Below, piece by piece: positions 23,785-34,067 of a stretch of DNA of 41,836 nt. Both the position numbers and the translations under genes were made by a program. Under the pieces are notes generated by a model, which was given only the letters and a program-made list of their open reading frames with translations, had not been told where the DNA came from and ran no database searches. Each line of letters opens with the position of its first letter. Position 1 is the stretch's first letter. This stretch comes from Gilliamella sp. Lep-s35 (GTDB lineage: Bacteria > Pseudomonadota > Gammaproteobacteria > Enterobacterales > Orbaceae). The stretch spans positions 1-41,836 of the forward strand of contig NZ_WTEX01000021.1 in the NCBI RefSeq assembly GCF_009795845.1, read 5' to 3'.

Positions 23785-26478
23785 ATGAAAAAGGATCTTA
23801 ATTTAACAATTATCTGTACATTTGTAATCGCTACATTAGGATTGCAATCGGCCTATGCTACTGAATCTCAAGTATCGCAAATAGCAGTAGATAGTAATAA
23901 GGTAATTGATTTAAAAGATGGCGTAAAGGCTCGTGAAATGATTAACAACCAACCGCGTAGTCTTTATCAAATTGCGCTTTTAAGTGGTATTTCTATTTCT
24001 GAATTACGCACAATCAATGCAGGGCGTTTTGATGAAAAGGATTATGTTGACATTGGTGAGCATATACTCTTGCCTGAAAATTCGCCTTTATTACCTGTAA
24101 TTAAAATACAAGATAACAAAAATGATAAACATGCTAACTTGCCTCAGTTAGGGTCAGATGATAACTATGATGTAAAAAAAGACAAAGATGCGCTTGCAAG
24201 TCAAGTTGCTTTAACATTGCAAACTTTAGCTAGTCAAGATTGGAAGCAATTAACCTCGTCAGATAATGGTGGTTTATCAGGGCAATTAAAAAACAGAGGT
24301 AAAGATTATGCAGAAAATTACATACGTAATAGTGTAAAAAACCAAGTTATTGAGCCTGCGCGCAATCTTGTACAGGACTTTTTAGGGCGTTTTGGTACGG
24401 CTCAAGTACAATTTGACGTAAGTGATAAAGGCGAATTTAATAACGTTAATCTAAAGTTATTTAGTCCATTGTATGATACTGAAAACACATTAATATTTAG
24501 TCAAATATCATTTCAAGAATATGAACATAATCGCCGAATAGGTAACTTTGGTATTGGTCAGCGTTGGGATGTTGCTGATAAAAAATGGTTACTTGGTTAT
24601 AACGTATTTCTTGATCATGATTTCCAACGTTCGCATAATCGTTTAGGTATTGGTGCTGAAGCATGGACTGATTATATGAAGTTTGCAGCTAACTACTATC
24701 ACCCTTTATCTGACTGGAAAGATTCTAAAGATTTTGATGATTATTTAGAGCGAGCAGCAAGAGGATTTGATATTCGATTCCAAGGTTATTTACCACAATA
24801 CCCGCATTTAGGTGGCTCACTTATGTATGAACAATACTTTGGTGATAAAGTTGCTTTATTTGGTAAAGACAATCTGCAAAGAAATCCGAAAGCCATTACA
24901 GTAGGTATTGATTATACACCTGTCCCACTTTTCACTATTAAAGGCGAGCATAAAGTAGGTCAAAATAATAAAAAGGCAAGTAAAGCTGAATTAACGATGA
25001 ACTATCGTATAGGCATTCCATTAAAAGATCAGTTAGATCCAGATATGGTTCAAGCTGCGCGCTCTTTAAAAGGTAGCCGTTATGATTTAGTTGACCGTAA
25101 TAACTATATTGTTCTTGAATATAAAGAGAAAAAAATGTCTGTCGATTTAGGGCTTGAACAAACCCAGTTAATTGAAGGACAAGCTTACCCACTAACGATT
25201 AGTGTTCATAACGCTAAAAAATTATCAAGCTTAACATGGTCAGGTGACATGTTAGAAATTGATGCTAATGGTGGTTTTTTATGTGCAACAGCTGGAATCT
25301 GTAATGCGTCATCGTGGCTTAACCCGTCTGTTGATACAAATAATTGGAAAATTGTTGCACCTAGTTATGTAGACCAAAATGGCCAACGTCATCCAGTTAG
25401 TACAAATGGTAAATATTCTTTATCTGTGTCGATTACAGATGTGCGTGGTAAATCAGCTCAATCTAATGCAATTAGCTTTGAAGTATTGCCAGATCCTGCT
25501 ATGCGTAAAGTGGGGGTATGGGCAGTTGATGCTTCAGGTAATAAAACCACAATGGCAACACAACAAGCAGATGGTTTGAGTCGAATAACGGTATTAGCAA
25601 GCCTTGTTAAACCTAAGATTTATAATGGTGCAATCAACACCGCTCAAGATGTAGACGGCTTTAGTGATAGTGAGGTAATGAATAGTGTACCTGACACATT
25701 TGAAGGTTTTGCTGCGCTATGGACAGCAACGAGTAATGGTAGAAATATACCATTAATTGATGGTACTTCAGGCACGGTTAATCAATGCCCTGGGCAACAG
25801 CCTTGCGTTATTGTGAGATCATTCGAAAAAGTTGCTAAAGGACAAACCGTTTCCTCAAATGCTTCAACTGCTGCAGGTCTAGATATGATTGGTGACAGTT
25901 ACGTACTTGATGTTGCTTCAAATGTTTCAGGGATGATTAATTTTTCAATCTCGTTAGATAAATATGGTTTAGGAAAATCATTTAATGAAGCATCAATTGA
26001 TTTTGTTGGTGGTAGTGCAGGTAATATCGAGGTTTGGAATGCTAATGGAGTATTAGTTGCGCAAAGTTCTGGCTCTTTACTTCAATTTGTGCCTGGCGGT
26101 CCAAATGAATGGCGGGTAGATAATGAATATTATGTCAAGGCGTTTTCTGTAGACGGCACACCAATTGCTAATCCATTTGTGATTTGGTCATTAGTCGGTT
26201 CAAATACAGAGGCTTGCCATGGTGCAGTAACTTCATTACCAAATGATGCTAAAAATCATCCTAATGGGCCATGGTTTAACGTCGCTATGGGTGAGAATGC
26301 TCACTATACCATAAAAGGTAAAAAGACAGGTAACTACAGTTATGCAACATCAGGCACTAGTATTGCAGCAGTTGCAGATGCACCAAGCCATTTGGATTTA
26401 ACTCCACAGTCAGTTTCTGTTCCTGCATGTGCAGGGGATCAAGGGTTTAAATTACAAGTTGCAGTTTATAATAAATAA
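23785..26478 (+). CDS. Inverse autotransporter (intimin/invasin family) adhesin or exporter
   Basis: This is an 897-residue outer-membrane protein. A signal peptide (1-25, ending 'QSAYA') precedes a LysM-like segment (about 52-93, 'LYQIALLSGISISELRTIN'). The intimin-type beta-barrel (about 190-450) includes 'VNLKLFSPLYDTENTLIFSQ', 'IGQRWDVADKKWLLGYNVFL', 'RRIGNFGIG', 'ANYYHPLSDW' and 'RGFDIRFQGYLPQYPHLGG'. Passenger Ig-like regions follow ('GQAYPLTISVHNAKKLSS', 'SVSITDVRGKSAQSNAISF'). Cysteines come in close pairs ('FLCATAGIC', 'NQCPGQQPC', 'EACHG' with 'VPACAGDQG'), suggesting disulfide-locked passenger domains. It probably attaches cells to host or bacterial surfaces. It is followed by a secreted protein sharing its C-terminal motif, so it could also export that partner, as ZirT does for ZirS in Salmonella. 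Confidence 0.93.
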   Translation: MKKDLNLTIICTFVIATLGLQSAYATESQVSQIAVDSNKVIDLKDGVKAREMINNQPRSLYQIALLSGISISELRTINAGRFDEKDYVDIGEHILLPENSPLLPVIKIQDNKNDKHANLPQLGSDDNYDVKKDKDALASQVALTLQTLASQDWKQLTSSDNGGLSGQLKNRGKDYAENYIRNSVKNQVIEPARNLVQDFLGRFGTAQVQFDVSDKGEFNNVNLKLFSPLYDTENTLIFSQISFQEYEHNRRIGNFGIGQRWDVADKKWLLGYNVFLDHDFQRSHNRLGIGAEAWTDYMKFAANYYHPLSDWKDSKDFDDYLERAARGFDIRFQGYLPQYPHLGGSLMYEQYFGDKVALFGKDNLQRNPKAITVGIDYTPVPLFTIKGEHKVGQNNKKASKAELTMNYRIGIPLKDQLDPDMVQAARSLKGSRYDLVDRNNYIVLEYKEKKMSVDLGLEQTQLIEGQAYPLTISVHNAKKLSSLTWSGDMLEIDANGGFLCATAGICNASSWLNPSVDTNNWKIVAPSYVDQNGQRHPVSTNGKYSLSVSITDVRGKSAQSNAISFEVLPDPAMRKVGVWAVDASGNKTTMATQQADGLSRITVLASLVKPKIYNGAINTAQDVDGFSDSEVMNSVPDTFEGFAALWTATSNGRNIPLIDGTSGTVNQCPGQQPCVIVRSFEKVAKGQTVSSNASTAAGLDMIGDSYVLDVASNVSGMINFSISLDKYGLGKSFNEASIDFVGGSAGNIEVWNANGVLVAQSSGSLLQFVPGGPNEWRVDNEYYVKAFSVDGTPIANPFVIWSLVGSNTEACHGAVTSLPNDAKNHPNGPWFNVAMGENAHYTIKGKKTGNYSYATSGTSIAAVADAPSHLDLTPQSVSVPACAGDQGFKLQVAVYNK

Positions 26479-26484
26479 GGGGGT

Positions 26485-26566
26485 GATTACCGATTAGTAT
26501 CGGTAATCTAAAAGGGATACACAACTTGATGTTGTGTTTATGTAAAATACAAAACGTTAGTTTGTA
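26485..26566 (+). other. Three consecutive hairpins between the adhesin and the secreted-protein gene
   Basis: GATTACCGAT/ATCGGTAATC (26485-26508) is a 10-bp perfect stem. ACACAAC/GTTGTGT (26519-26537) is a 7-bp stem. TACAAA/TTTGTA (26548-26566) is a 6-bp stem. None has a proper U tract, so readthrough is likely. They may set the expression ratio of the two genes or protect the 3' end of the adhesin message. Confidence 0.6.
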
Positions 26567-26586
26567 AAAAAATTAGGAAGTTAAAC

Positions 26587-27570
26587 GTGAAAAATCTTAC
26601 AATTAAAAAGGTTGCATTAGGTTTGTTTTTAGCTGGTTATGCCACAAGTAGCGCAATTGCGTTAGAAGCGTTAGAAACAACTACTAATGAAGTTATCCAT
26701 GGTAATGCACCAATGATAAAAGCTATTGGAGGGTCGGCACCAGAACATGCTATGACTCTTATTGTCACAACTGATGCTGATGGTAAAACGCCTATTTCCT
26801 CAGTTAAACGTCAGAGAGTTCAAGTTGGTGATTATATTCACATAACTTATGATTTAGTGGATAAGGACGGTGATACAGATACTACTGGGGCGATGAAAGA
26901 TACTTTAAAAGTTTATAAAGTGATGCCAGATGGAAAGGTTTCTCAAGTTAAAGTTTCGGCAGAAGATCATAGTACTTCGACGCAAGGTCACCTTTCTTTT
27001 AAAATAACAGATGACTTTGCAGGTGCTAAAACAATAGGTTATACAATTCAAGAGAAAACTAGTTACGGTTTACCAGATCATGGTCAATTTTTAATGGTAA
27101 GTGATATTTTTTCTTCTACCTCCCCTGCCGGCTCTGATAGCGAACAGACACCAACGGGCGATCATGGTCCAGGAGTTACACCAGAAGATCCTATCATTGG
27201 ACCTATTATATCAAGCTCAGTACACGTTGGTATTTTCGGATATGATGATAAAGGTAAGTTAGATTTAAATAAAAACTATGCCAAAACTAACGATATCCCT
27301 AAATATGGTGAAAGCTATGAGGCTTATGTCTGGGCCGGAGATGCTGATAAACCTGCCGATGGCGTTAACTTAACCGGCGATTATTCTACCTATGAATGGA
27401 ATCTAGATGATACATATGAAGGTGTTAAAGCTCAAGATAAAGTCAAAGGTATAGCAAGTGGGCTTAAAATTACGCTTGCCGATAGTAATAGTGATACGAT
27501 GTACCAACATCCAAGTGTAATTTACAAAGCGGGTGGTCAAGGTTATAAGCTTAAGATTACTGTCCAATAA
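26587..27570 (+). CDS. Secreted protein paired with the inverse autotransporter (ZirS-like candidate)
   Basis: I do not recognise a defined family. The start is GTG 26587 after TTAGGAAG. A signal peptide (about 1-25, 'LGLFLAGYATSSAIA') is followed by a region with Ig-like features ('HITYDLVDKDGDTDTTG') and a Pro/Gly/Asp-rich linker (about 180-205). A C-terminal module begins 'HVGIFGYDDKGKLDL' and ends 'AGGQGYKLKITVQ'. The adhesin upstream ends 'AGDQGFKLQVAVYNK' and has 'VGVWAVDASGNKT', so the two proteins share a terminal domain. In Salmonella ZirT/ZirS a barrel and a separate exoprotein with invasin-like ends form a secretion pair. This arrangement fits that model, but function is inferred. 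A strong terminator follows. Confidence 0.75.
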   Translation: MKNLTIKKVALGLFLAGYATSSAIALEALETTTNEVIHGNAPMIKAIGGSAPEHAMTLIVTTDADGKTPISSVKRQRVQVGDYIHITYDLVDKDGDTDTTGAMKDTLKVYKVMPDGKVSQVKVSAEDHSTSTQGHLSFKITDDFAGAKTIGYTIQEKTSYGLPDHGQFLMVSDIFSSTSPAGSDSEQTPTGDHGPGVTPEDPIIGPIISSSVHVGIFGYDDKGKLDLNKNYAKTNDIPKYGESYEAYVWAGDADKPADGVNLTGDYSTYEWNLDDTYEGVKAQDKVKGIASGLKITLADSNSDTMYQHPSVIYKAGGQGYKLKITVQ

Positions 27571-27594
27571 TTTTAACTTTTTTCTGTGTAGTAC

Positions 27595-27622
27595 AAAACC
27601 ACTCTTCGGAGTGGTTTTTTTA
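27595..27622 (+). terminator. Terminator of the adhesin operon
   Basis: AAAACCACTC (27595-27604), loop TTCG, GAGTGGTTTT (27609-27618): a 10-bp stem with a stable UUCG tetraloop and a run of T residues. It is a textbook intrinsic terminator. Confidence 0.95.
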
Positions 27623-27709
27623 TTAAAAATAAACCATCACCTTGTTATGCTTCATATTATTTCAGCTTTACTATAAAATAACGACAATCTTTAATTTACC
27701 TTTATAAAT

Positions 27710-27916
27710 ATGATTATTCCTTGGCAAGATCTTGATCCGAAAACATTAAATAATTTAATTGAATACTTTGTATTGCGCGAAGGCACTGATTATGGTTTAC
27801 AAGAAACATCACTACAAGAAAAGGTTAACAATGTTAAACTTCAATTAGAAAATGGAACGGTAGCCATATTTTGGTCTCAATTGTATGAAACAATTGATAT
27901 AAAGCAAATAAAATGA
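27710..27916 (+). CDS. yheU: YheU family protein (UPF0270)
   Basis: A 68-residue cytosolic protein of unknown function, nearly colinear with E. coli YheU: '[20 protein letters not shown]', then '[12 protein letters not shown]' and '[17 protein letters not shown]'. In E. coli it lies close to crp; here it is directly before crp (85 bases), so the neighbourhood is partly conserved. No obvious ribosome site other than weak purines is visible. Confidence 0.93.
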   Translation: MIIPWQDLDPKTLNNLIEYFVLREGTDYGLQETSLQEKVNNVKLQLENGTVAIFWSQLYETIDIKQIK

Positions 27917-28001
27917 TAGCTAAAATGATTGTTTATATATGATTTATTGCGTAACTTTGTTATAGTGTTACTGTTGTAAATAAAATGGAGAGGTAGGTGT
28001 A

Positions 28002-28631
28002 ATGATTGGTAAGCAACAATCGGATACAACATTAGAATGGTTTTTATCTCATTGCCATATTCATAAATATCCAGCTAAGAGTACCCTTATACACCAAGGC
28101 GAAAAAGCAGAAACTCTCTATTATATTTTAAAAGGTTCCGTAGCAGTATTGATTAAAGACGATGAAGGTAATGAAATGATTTTGTCATACTTAAATCGAA
28201 ATCAGTTTTTGGGTGAATTAGGTCTTTTTGAAGAAAATACCGAGCGAAGTGCTTGGGTTAAAGCAAAAACAAGTTGTGAAGTGGCCGAAATTTCATACAA
28301 AAAATTTAAACAACTTATTCAAGTCAATCCTGATATTTTAATGCATCTTGCTAGCCAAATGGCAAGTCGATTACAAGTAACATCTGAAAAGGTGAGTAAT
28401 TTGGCATTTTTAGACGTAGCAGGGCGCATTGCACAAACACTTTTAAATCTTGCTAAACAACCTGATGCAATGACACATCCCGAAGGTATGCAAATTAAAA
28501 TTACACGGCAAGAAATAGGGCAAATTGTTGGCTGTTCACGTGAAACCGTTGGCCGAATTTTGAAAATGCTTGAAGATCAACATTTGATTTCTGCACACGG
28601 TAAAACGATTGTCGTTTATGGTACACGTTAA
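28002..28631 (+). CDS. crp: cAMP receptor protein
   Basis: Crp is the global catabolite regulator, a homodimer that binds cAMP and DNA. The 209 residues are almost identical to E. coli CRP. The cAMP-binding domain includes '[20 protein letters not shown]' and '[20 protein letters not shown]' (Arg and Ser of the cAMP phosphate site). The C-terminal helix-turn-helix '[20 protein letters not shown]' (about 170-189) keeps Arg-Glu-Arg recognition residues. GGAGAGG lies upstream of the ATG. I saw no clear CRP site in its own 85-base leader. Confidence 0.99.
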   Translation: MIGKQQSDTTLEWFLSHCHIHKYPAKSTLIHQGEKAETLYYILKGSVAVLIKDDEGNEMILSYLNRNQFLGELGLFEENTERSAWVKAKTSCEVAEISYKKFKQLIQVNPDILMHLASQMASRLQVTSEKVSNLAFLDVAGRIAQTLLNLAKQPDAMTHPEGMQIKITRQEIGQIVGCSRETVGRILKMLEDQHLISAHGKTIVVYGTR

Positions 28632-28681
28632 TTGACAGAATAATAAATTGATAAAATGATTGATACAACACGAGATATTGC

Positions 28682-29413
28682 ATGACTAAAGAAAGATGTA
28701 TTCCAAGTCATGTTGCTATAATTATGGATGGCAATGGTCGTTGGGCGCAAGAGCGTAATCAATTGCGTGCTATCGGCCATCGAGCAGGCTTAAAAGCTGT
28801 GCGAAAAATTGTTGCTTATGCAGCAAGTTTAAAAATAAAAGTTCTTACTTTATATGCTTTTAGTAGCGAAAACTGGAAACGCCCAGCTAACGAGGTTTCA
28901 GCCTTAATTTCTCTGTTTATTTATGCGTTAAATCGAGAAATAAAAAACTTGCATAAAAATAATATCCGTTTAAATATTATCGGTGATATTTCTTGCTTTA
29001 GCGAACATTTACAAAACTTGATTGTTTGTGCACAAAATTTAACTAAAAATAATTCTGGTCTTGTACTTAATATAGCCGCTAATTATGGTGGTCGTTGGGA
29101 TATTTTACAATCTGCAAAAAAAATGGCTATGCAATTTAAAAACGGACAAATCACTTTAGATCAAATGACAGAAGAACGTTTTGGCTCGGCAATGAGTATG
29201 AGCAAATTGCCTGAAGTTGATTTAGTTATTCGTACTGGTGGTGAATACCGAATCAGTAATTTTTTGTTATGGCAAATTGCTTATTCTGAGCTCTATTTTA
29301 CTGATACTTTATGGCCTGATTTCGACCAAAATTTATTTGATGAAGCAATTAATATATTTAATACTAGAGAACGACGTTTTGGTGGTATTCATAATAAGGA
29401 ACTTACATGTTAA
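28682..29413 (+). CDS. uppS: Undecaprenyl diphosphate synthase
   Basis: This cis-prenyltransferase (ispU in E. coli) makes the C55 lipid carrier for peptidoglycan and O-antigen. The 243 residues are normal. 'VAIIMDGNGRWAQERN' (about 9-24) contains the Mg-binding Asp, 'LYAFSSENWKRPANEV' follows, and 'VIRTGGEYRISNFLLWQIAY' is the IPP site. 'LYFTDTLWPDF' and 'RERRFGG' end the protein. It starts 50 bases after crp. In E. coli frr-dxr precede it, but they are absent here. It overlaps cdsA by 7 bases. Confidence 0.98.
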   Translation: MTKERCIPSHVAIIMDGNGRWAQERNQLRAIGHRAGLKAVRKIVAYAASLKIKVLTLYAFSSENWKRPANEVSALISLFIYALNREIKNLHKNNIRLNIIGDISCFSEHLQNLIVCAQNLTKNNSGLVLNIAANYGGRWDILQSAKKMAMQFKNGQITLDQMTEERFGSAMSMSKLPEVDLVIRTGGEYRISNFLLWQIAYSELYFTDTLWPDFDQNLFDEAINIFNTRERRFGGIHNKELTC

Positions 29414-30249
29414 TCCATCGTATACTTGCAGCAATAGTACTAATTCCCCTCGTAATAGTGGTGCTTTTTTTTGTTCCATTATCTCTATTTTCTTTAACGG
29501 TTATTTTAGTTTGTGGATTAGCAGCGTGGGAGTGGACTCAGTTTTTGAATATTACTAACAAGTATTTAAAGCCAATATTTGCTCTTTCAATCGTTATTTT
29601 ATTAAGTTTACTTTATTTTATTCCAAATTCAATTGAATTAAAAATAAAGCTATATACCGTCATTTTATCTTTATCAATCATATGGTGGTTAATTGCTTTG
29701 TTTTTAGTGGTTAGTTACCCTGCGACGACTAAATATTGGTGTAATTCAATTGTTATTAAATTATTGTTTGCTTTTTTTACACTAGTGCCATTTTTTATTG
29801 GTATGGTTAAATTAAGATCAATTAACTATAATTCTAATTTTTATGCAGGCGCAATTTGGTTGCTTTATGTCTTTATGCTAGTATGGGCAACAGATACAGG
29901 GGCTTATTTTGTAGGGCGAGCGTTTGGTAAGTGCAAATTAGCAGCAAAAGTCTCACCCGGTAAAACGGTAGAAGGCTTTATTGGTGGCTTTATTTTTGCA
30001 ATGGGAATTAGTGTAATAATTTATATGATAAACCTATTTGATATTGCATTTAATGTGTTTTTTATTAGCTCTTTGTTAGCAATTTTAGTTTCAGTATTAG
30101 GTGACTTAACAGAAAGTATGTTTAAGCGTGAAGCCGGTATTAAAGATAGTGGTCACTTAATTCCTGGACATGGCGGTATTTTAGACCGCATTGATAGTTT
30201 AACTGCGGCAGTTCCTGTATTTGTTGCTTTATCTTTTTACTTATTATAA
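29407..30249 (+). CDS. cdsA: Phosphatidate cytidylyltransferase
   Basis: CdsA forms CDP-diacylglycerol from CTP and phosphatidic acid for all phospholipid synthesis. This 280-residue multi-span inner-membrane protein has the C-terminal signature 'LGDLTESMFKREAGIKDSGH', then 'LIPGHGGILDRIDSL' (about 235-269), and 'WATDTGAYFVGRAFGK' in the middle. Overlap with uppS and 14 bases to rseP show a single operon. Confidence 0.97.
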   Translation: MLIHRILAAIVLIPLVIVVLFFVPLSLFSLTVILVCGLAAWEWTQFLNITNKYLKPIFALSIVILLSLLYFIPNSIELKIKLYTVILSLSIIWWLIALFLVVSYPATTKYWCNSIVIKLLFAFFTLVPFFIGMVKLRSINYNSNFYAGAIWLLYVFMLVWATDTGAYFVGRAFGKCKLAAKVSPGKTVEGFIGGFIFAMGISVIIYMINLFDIAFNVFFISSLLAILVSVLGDLTESMFKREAGIKDSGHLIPGHGGILDRIDSLTAAVPVFVALSFYLL

Positions 30250-30262
30250 AAGGTGTTAGACT

Positions 30263-31582
30263 TTGTTGTGGTCGCTGTTATTATTTGTTGTTACCATGGG
30301 TATATTAGTTACCATTCATGAGCTTGGACATTTTTGTGCTGCGCGCTTATGTAAGGTTCACGTTGAATGTTTTTCAATAGGCTTTGGTAAAAAACTGTGG
30401 TCTCATAAATTTTTAAGTGGAACCGAATTGGTAATAGCTATGATTCCACTCGGCGGTTATGTTAAAATGCTTGATGGTAGGGCAACAGAATTATCAAGCA
30501 ATAATGAAAAGTTTGCATTTGATAGAAAAAAGATTTGGCAAAAAGCGGTAATTATTATTGCAGGTCCATTTGCTAATTTTGTATTAGCATTAATTGTCTA
30601 TTGGATTATTTTTTTGATAGGGGTAACAGTTTATCCAGTTAAAATAAAAGATGTAATACCTAATACACCGGCTGCTACAGTAGCAATTCCTGTCGGTGCT
30701 GAATTGAAAACTATTGATAATATCAAAATAGAAACATGGAATGATGTTAATTTAGCTTTAATTACAGCAATGGGGAAATCTAATGTAACTTTATCTTATA
30801 TTGATAATATAGATGGCCGTGTTCAAAAAGAAGTTAAAAAAAGTATCGATATTAATAATTGGTATTTTGATGTAGAAAAAAAATCAGCTATTACTGCATT
30901 CGGATTTGTTCCCAAGGAGCTAGAAATTTATCCAATTGTGAGCAAAATTGTATCGGGATCAGCAGCAGAGCAAGCCGGATTACGTGTTGGTGATAAAATT
31001 ATCGGTTATAATACTCAATCATATGTAGATTGGAACGATTTTTCCAATACCATTAAAAAAGCTCAAGCAATGACGTTACAGATTAATCGAGAAAATAAAG
31101 ATATTTATCTTAAACTTGTGCCAACTATTGGTATAGATGGAAAAGGCGTTGCTGGTTTGTATCCCACAACCGATACAAAAGTTTTGCAGTATGGTTTTTT
31201 AGAAGGTTTTAATAAAGGTATGGCGCAAACTGTGTTAACCACAAAGTTAACTGTTCATTCGCTTTATCAACTAGCAACAGGTGTTATTGGCCTGCAACAT
31301 TTATCAGGACCAATAACAATAGCAAAAAGCGCAGGGCAAACGGCAAGTTATGGTATTACTCCTTACTTATATTTTCTAGCTTTTATTAGTATAAGTTTAG
31401 GCGTTATCAATCTTGTTCCATTACCTATATTAGACGGCGGACACCTTGTTTTTTTATTATTTGAAAAGATAAAAGGCAAAGCCTTATCAAATAAAGCACA
31501 AGAGCGTTTTTTTCGTATTGGGTTTGTTTTATTAATGGTAATAATGGGAATTGCGCTATTTAATGATATTTTACGATTGTGA
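30263..31582 (+). CDS. rseP: Site-2 regulated intramembrane protease RseP
   Basis: RseP is a zinc metalloprotease in the inner membrane that cuts RseA to release sigma-E and also clears signal peptides. The 439 residues are slightly shorter than E. coli (450). 'TIHELGHFCAARL' (about 17-29) contains HExxH, and two PDZ domains lie at about 115-205 and 215-300. 'LVPLPILDGGHLVFLLFE' carries the third zinc ligand. The start is TTG 30263 with AAAGGTG upstream; TTG at 30266 is the alternative. Confidence 0.97.
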   Translation: MLWSLLLFVVTMGILVTIHELGHFCAARLCKVHVECFSIGFGKKLWSHKFLSGTELVIAMIPLGGYVKMLDGRATELSSNNEKFAFDRKKIWQKAVIIIAGPFANFVLALIVYWIIFLIGVTVYPVKIKDVIPNTPAATVAIPVGAELKTIDNIKIETWNDVNLALITAMGKSNVTLSYIDNIDGRVQKEVKKSIDINNWYFDVEKKSAITAFGFVPKELEIYPIVSKIVSGSAAEQAGLRVGDKIIGYNTQSYVDWNDFSNTIKKAQAMTLQINRENKDIYLKLVPTIGIDGKGVAGLYPTTDTKVLQYGFLEGFNKGMAQTVLTTKLTVHSLYQLATGVIGLQHLSGPITIAKSAGQTASYGITPYLYFLAFISISLGVINLVPLPILDGGHLVFLLFEKIKGKALSNKAQERFFRIGFVLLMVIMGIALFNDILRL

Positions 31583-31607
31583 TGGGATGAGGTTATAAAC
31601 ATTTACG

Positions 31608-34031
31608 ATGAAAATAAATAAATTACTAATAGCATCTTTGCTGTTCGGTACTACAGCTGTATATAGTTCCAATGCATTTTGTATTGATGATTTTGTAGTA
31701 AAAGATATTGAATTTGACGGTTTGCAGCGTGTAACTGTTGGGGCTGCATTACTTGAAATGCCAATCCAAGTTGGTGACTATGTTAATGAGGCTGATTTAG
31801 GTCGCATTGTCAAATCACTTTATTCTAGCGGTAATTTTGATAATATTACTGTTTCTCGTGATGGGGATCGGCTAATTATTCATGTTGAAGAACGCCCTAC
31901 TATTGCTAGTATAACTTTTTCTGGTAATAAATCAGTTAAAGATGACATGCTTAAAAAAAACCTAGATAGTTCTGGTATTCGTGAAGGCGAAGCGTTAGAT
32001 CGTACCATGCTTTCAGGCATAGAAAAGGGCTTAGAAGATTTTTATTACAGTGTTGGTAAATACAATGCTCAGATTAAAGCTGTTGTAACTCCGTTATCTC
32101 GTAATCGTGTCGATTTAAAATTAGTTGTTGCTGAAGGTAAATCAGCATTAATCGATCAGATTAATATTGTTGGTGCTAAAGCTTTTTCGTCAGAAGAACT
32201 TATTTCGCGTTTTACTTTGCGTGATGAGGTGCCTTGGTGGAATATGCTTGGCGATCGTAAATATCAAAAACAAAAATTAGCCTCGGATCTAGATGAATTG
32301 CAAAGTTTTTACTTAAACCGTGGTTATGCTCGTTTTAATATAGAGTCAACACAAGTCAGCTTAACACCAGATAAAAAAGGCATTTACGTTACAATCAATA
32401 TTCATGAAGGCGAGCAGTATAAGTTATCTCAACTTGAATTGATGGGTAATTTTGCAGGTCATAAAGAAGCAATTACCAAAATTGCTAATGAAAAAGTCTC
32501 AATTGGTGAACTTTATAATGGTAAAAAAATTACCGAAATTGAAGATAATGTTAAGCGTTTGTTGGCTAATTTTGGCTATGCATATCCTAGAGTGTCAATC
32601 CAGCCTGAAATGAATGATGCAGAACATACTGTTAAGTTAGTCGTGTTTGTTGATGTAGGGGAACGCTTTTATGTTCATAATATTAAAATAGTCGGTAATA
32701 CCGTAACAAGCGAAAGCGTAATCCGCCGTGAACTTCGACAAATGGAGGGCGCTTGGTTAAGTAATGGATTAGTTGAGTTAGGTAAAGAACGTTTAAATCG
32801 GCTTGGTTTTTTCGATACGGTTGAGGCAAATACCGAGCGAGTGGCAGGATTTGATGATCAAGTTGATATTATTTATAAAGTTGCTGAACGTAATACAGGT
32901 AGTATTAAATTTGGTGTTGGTATAGGTTCTGATAGTGGTGTTAGTTTTAATGCTGGTATTTCTCAAGACAACTGGTTAGGTACTGGTAATAGTGTTTCAT
33001 TTGATGTTAACACTACAGATACTGATAAAACTGCGTCTGTTTCTATCGTTAATCCTTATTTTACCGTTGATGGTGTAAGTCTAGGTGGCAGTATTTATTA
33101 TAATACCTATAAAAATGACGATAAAGATGATGAGTCAGAATATTCAAGTAAAACTTGGGGGGCATCGGCTAATTTAGGATTCCCAATTAGTGAAAATAAT
33201 TTTGTTCGTTTTGGAACTGAATATGCCAACCATAAGTTATCCGATATGCAAGCGCAATACGGCATGTGGCGTTATTTTAACTCTATGGGTGAAAACCTTA
33301 AAGATAAAAATTCTGTTTCTTTTAAGACGGATGATTTATTATTAAATGCTTATTGGACATATAACTCTTTAGACCGTGGATTTTTTCCTACTGATGGACT
33401 TAAAATGACTACGAGTGCTAAAGTTTCAGTTCCAGTGTTTGATAATCGATTCTATAAATTAGTTTCAGATCTATCTTACTATTATCCTATTGATAATGAC
33501 CATAACTGGGTTTTCTTAACTCGTGCTCGATTAGGTTATGGCGGTGGTTTCGGTGGTAAAGAATTGCCTTTTTACGAAAACTTCTATGCGGGTGGGGCAT
33601 CAGTATTACGTGGGTTTAAATCAAATACTGTTGGTCCTAAAGCAGTATACCTTAATAAAAGAGGCGTTTGTGATAGCTTAGATAACACATTAGGATGTAC
33701 AAAATCAAAAGATGCTGTAGGTGGTAATGCGATAGCCTTTGCAAGTACAGAGCTGATTGTTCCAACGCCATTTGCTAGTGAGAAATATGCTGATAATATC
33801 AGAACATCACTGTTTTTTGATGCAGGTACTGTATGGGATACTAAATGGAATTTGAAAGGTAATAATATTCCTGATTATAGTTCTCCATCAGATATCAGAA
33901 TGTCCACGGGGCTTGCTGTGCAATGGATGTCGCCATTAGGTCCTTTGGTCTTTTCTTACGCTCAACCACTTAAAAAGTATAATGGTGATTCAGCGCAACA
34001 ATTCCAATTTAATATAGGCTCTACATGGTAA
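31608..34031 (+). CDS. bamA: Outer membrane protein assembly factor BamA
   Basis: BamA is the central barrel of the BAM complex, which inserts outer-membrane proteins. The 807 residues match the family. A signal peptide (about 1-25), five POTRA domains (about 26-425) and a 16-strand barrel are visible, with the loop-6 motif '[12 protein letters not shown]' (about 666-677). The protein ends in 'FQFNIGSTW' with the C-terminal aromatic of the beta-signal. It follows rseP by 25 bases and precedes skp, as in enterics. The inverse autotransporter in this window would depend on it. Confidence 0.99.
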   Translation: MKINKLLIASLLFGTTAVYSSNAFCIDDFVVKDIEFDGLQRVTVGAALLEMPIQVGDYVNEADLGRIVKSLYSSGNFDNITVSRDGDRLIIHVEERPTIASITFSGNKSVKDDMLKKNLDSSGIREGEALDRTMLSGIEKGLEDFYYSVGKYNAQIKAVVTPLSRNRVDLKLVVAEGKSALIDQINIVGAKAFSSEELISRFTLRDEVPWWNMLGDRKYQKQKLASDLDELQSFYLNRGYARFNIESTQVSLTPDKKGIYVTINIHEGEQYKLSQLELMGNFAGHKEAITKIANEKVSIGELYNGKKITEIEDNVKRLLANFGYAYPRVSIQPEMNDAEHTVKLVVFVDVGERFYVHNIKIVGNTVTSESVIRRELRQMEGAWLSNGLVELGKERLNRLGFFDTVEANTERVAGFDDQVDIIYKVAERNTGSIKFGVGIGSDSGVSFNAGISQDNWLGTGNSVSFDVNTTDTDKTASVSIVNPYFTVDGVSLGGSIYYNTYKNDDKDDESEYSSKTWGASANLGFPISENNFVRFGTEYANHKLSDMQAQYGMWRYFNSMGENLKDKNSVSFKTDDLLLNAYWTYNSLDRGFFPTDGLKMTTSAKVSVPVFDNRFYKLVSDLSYYYPIDNDHNWVFLTRARLGYGGGFGGKELPFYENFYAGGASVLRGFKSNTVGPKAVYLNKRGVCDSLDNTLGCTKSKDAVGGNAIAFASTELIVPTPFASEKYADNIRTSLFFDAGTVWDTKWNLKGNNIPDYSSPSDIRMSTGLAVQWMSPLGPLVFSYAQPLKKYNGDSAQQFQFNIGSTW

Positions 34032-34067
34032 TTCCATGTTATAAATAAAAATAAATAGGTGATTAAA

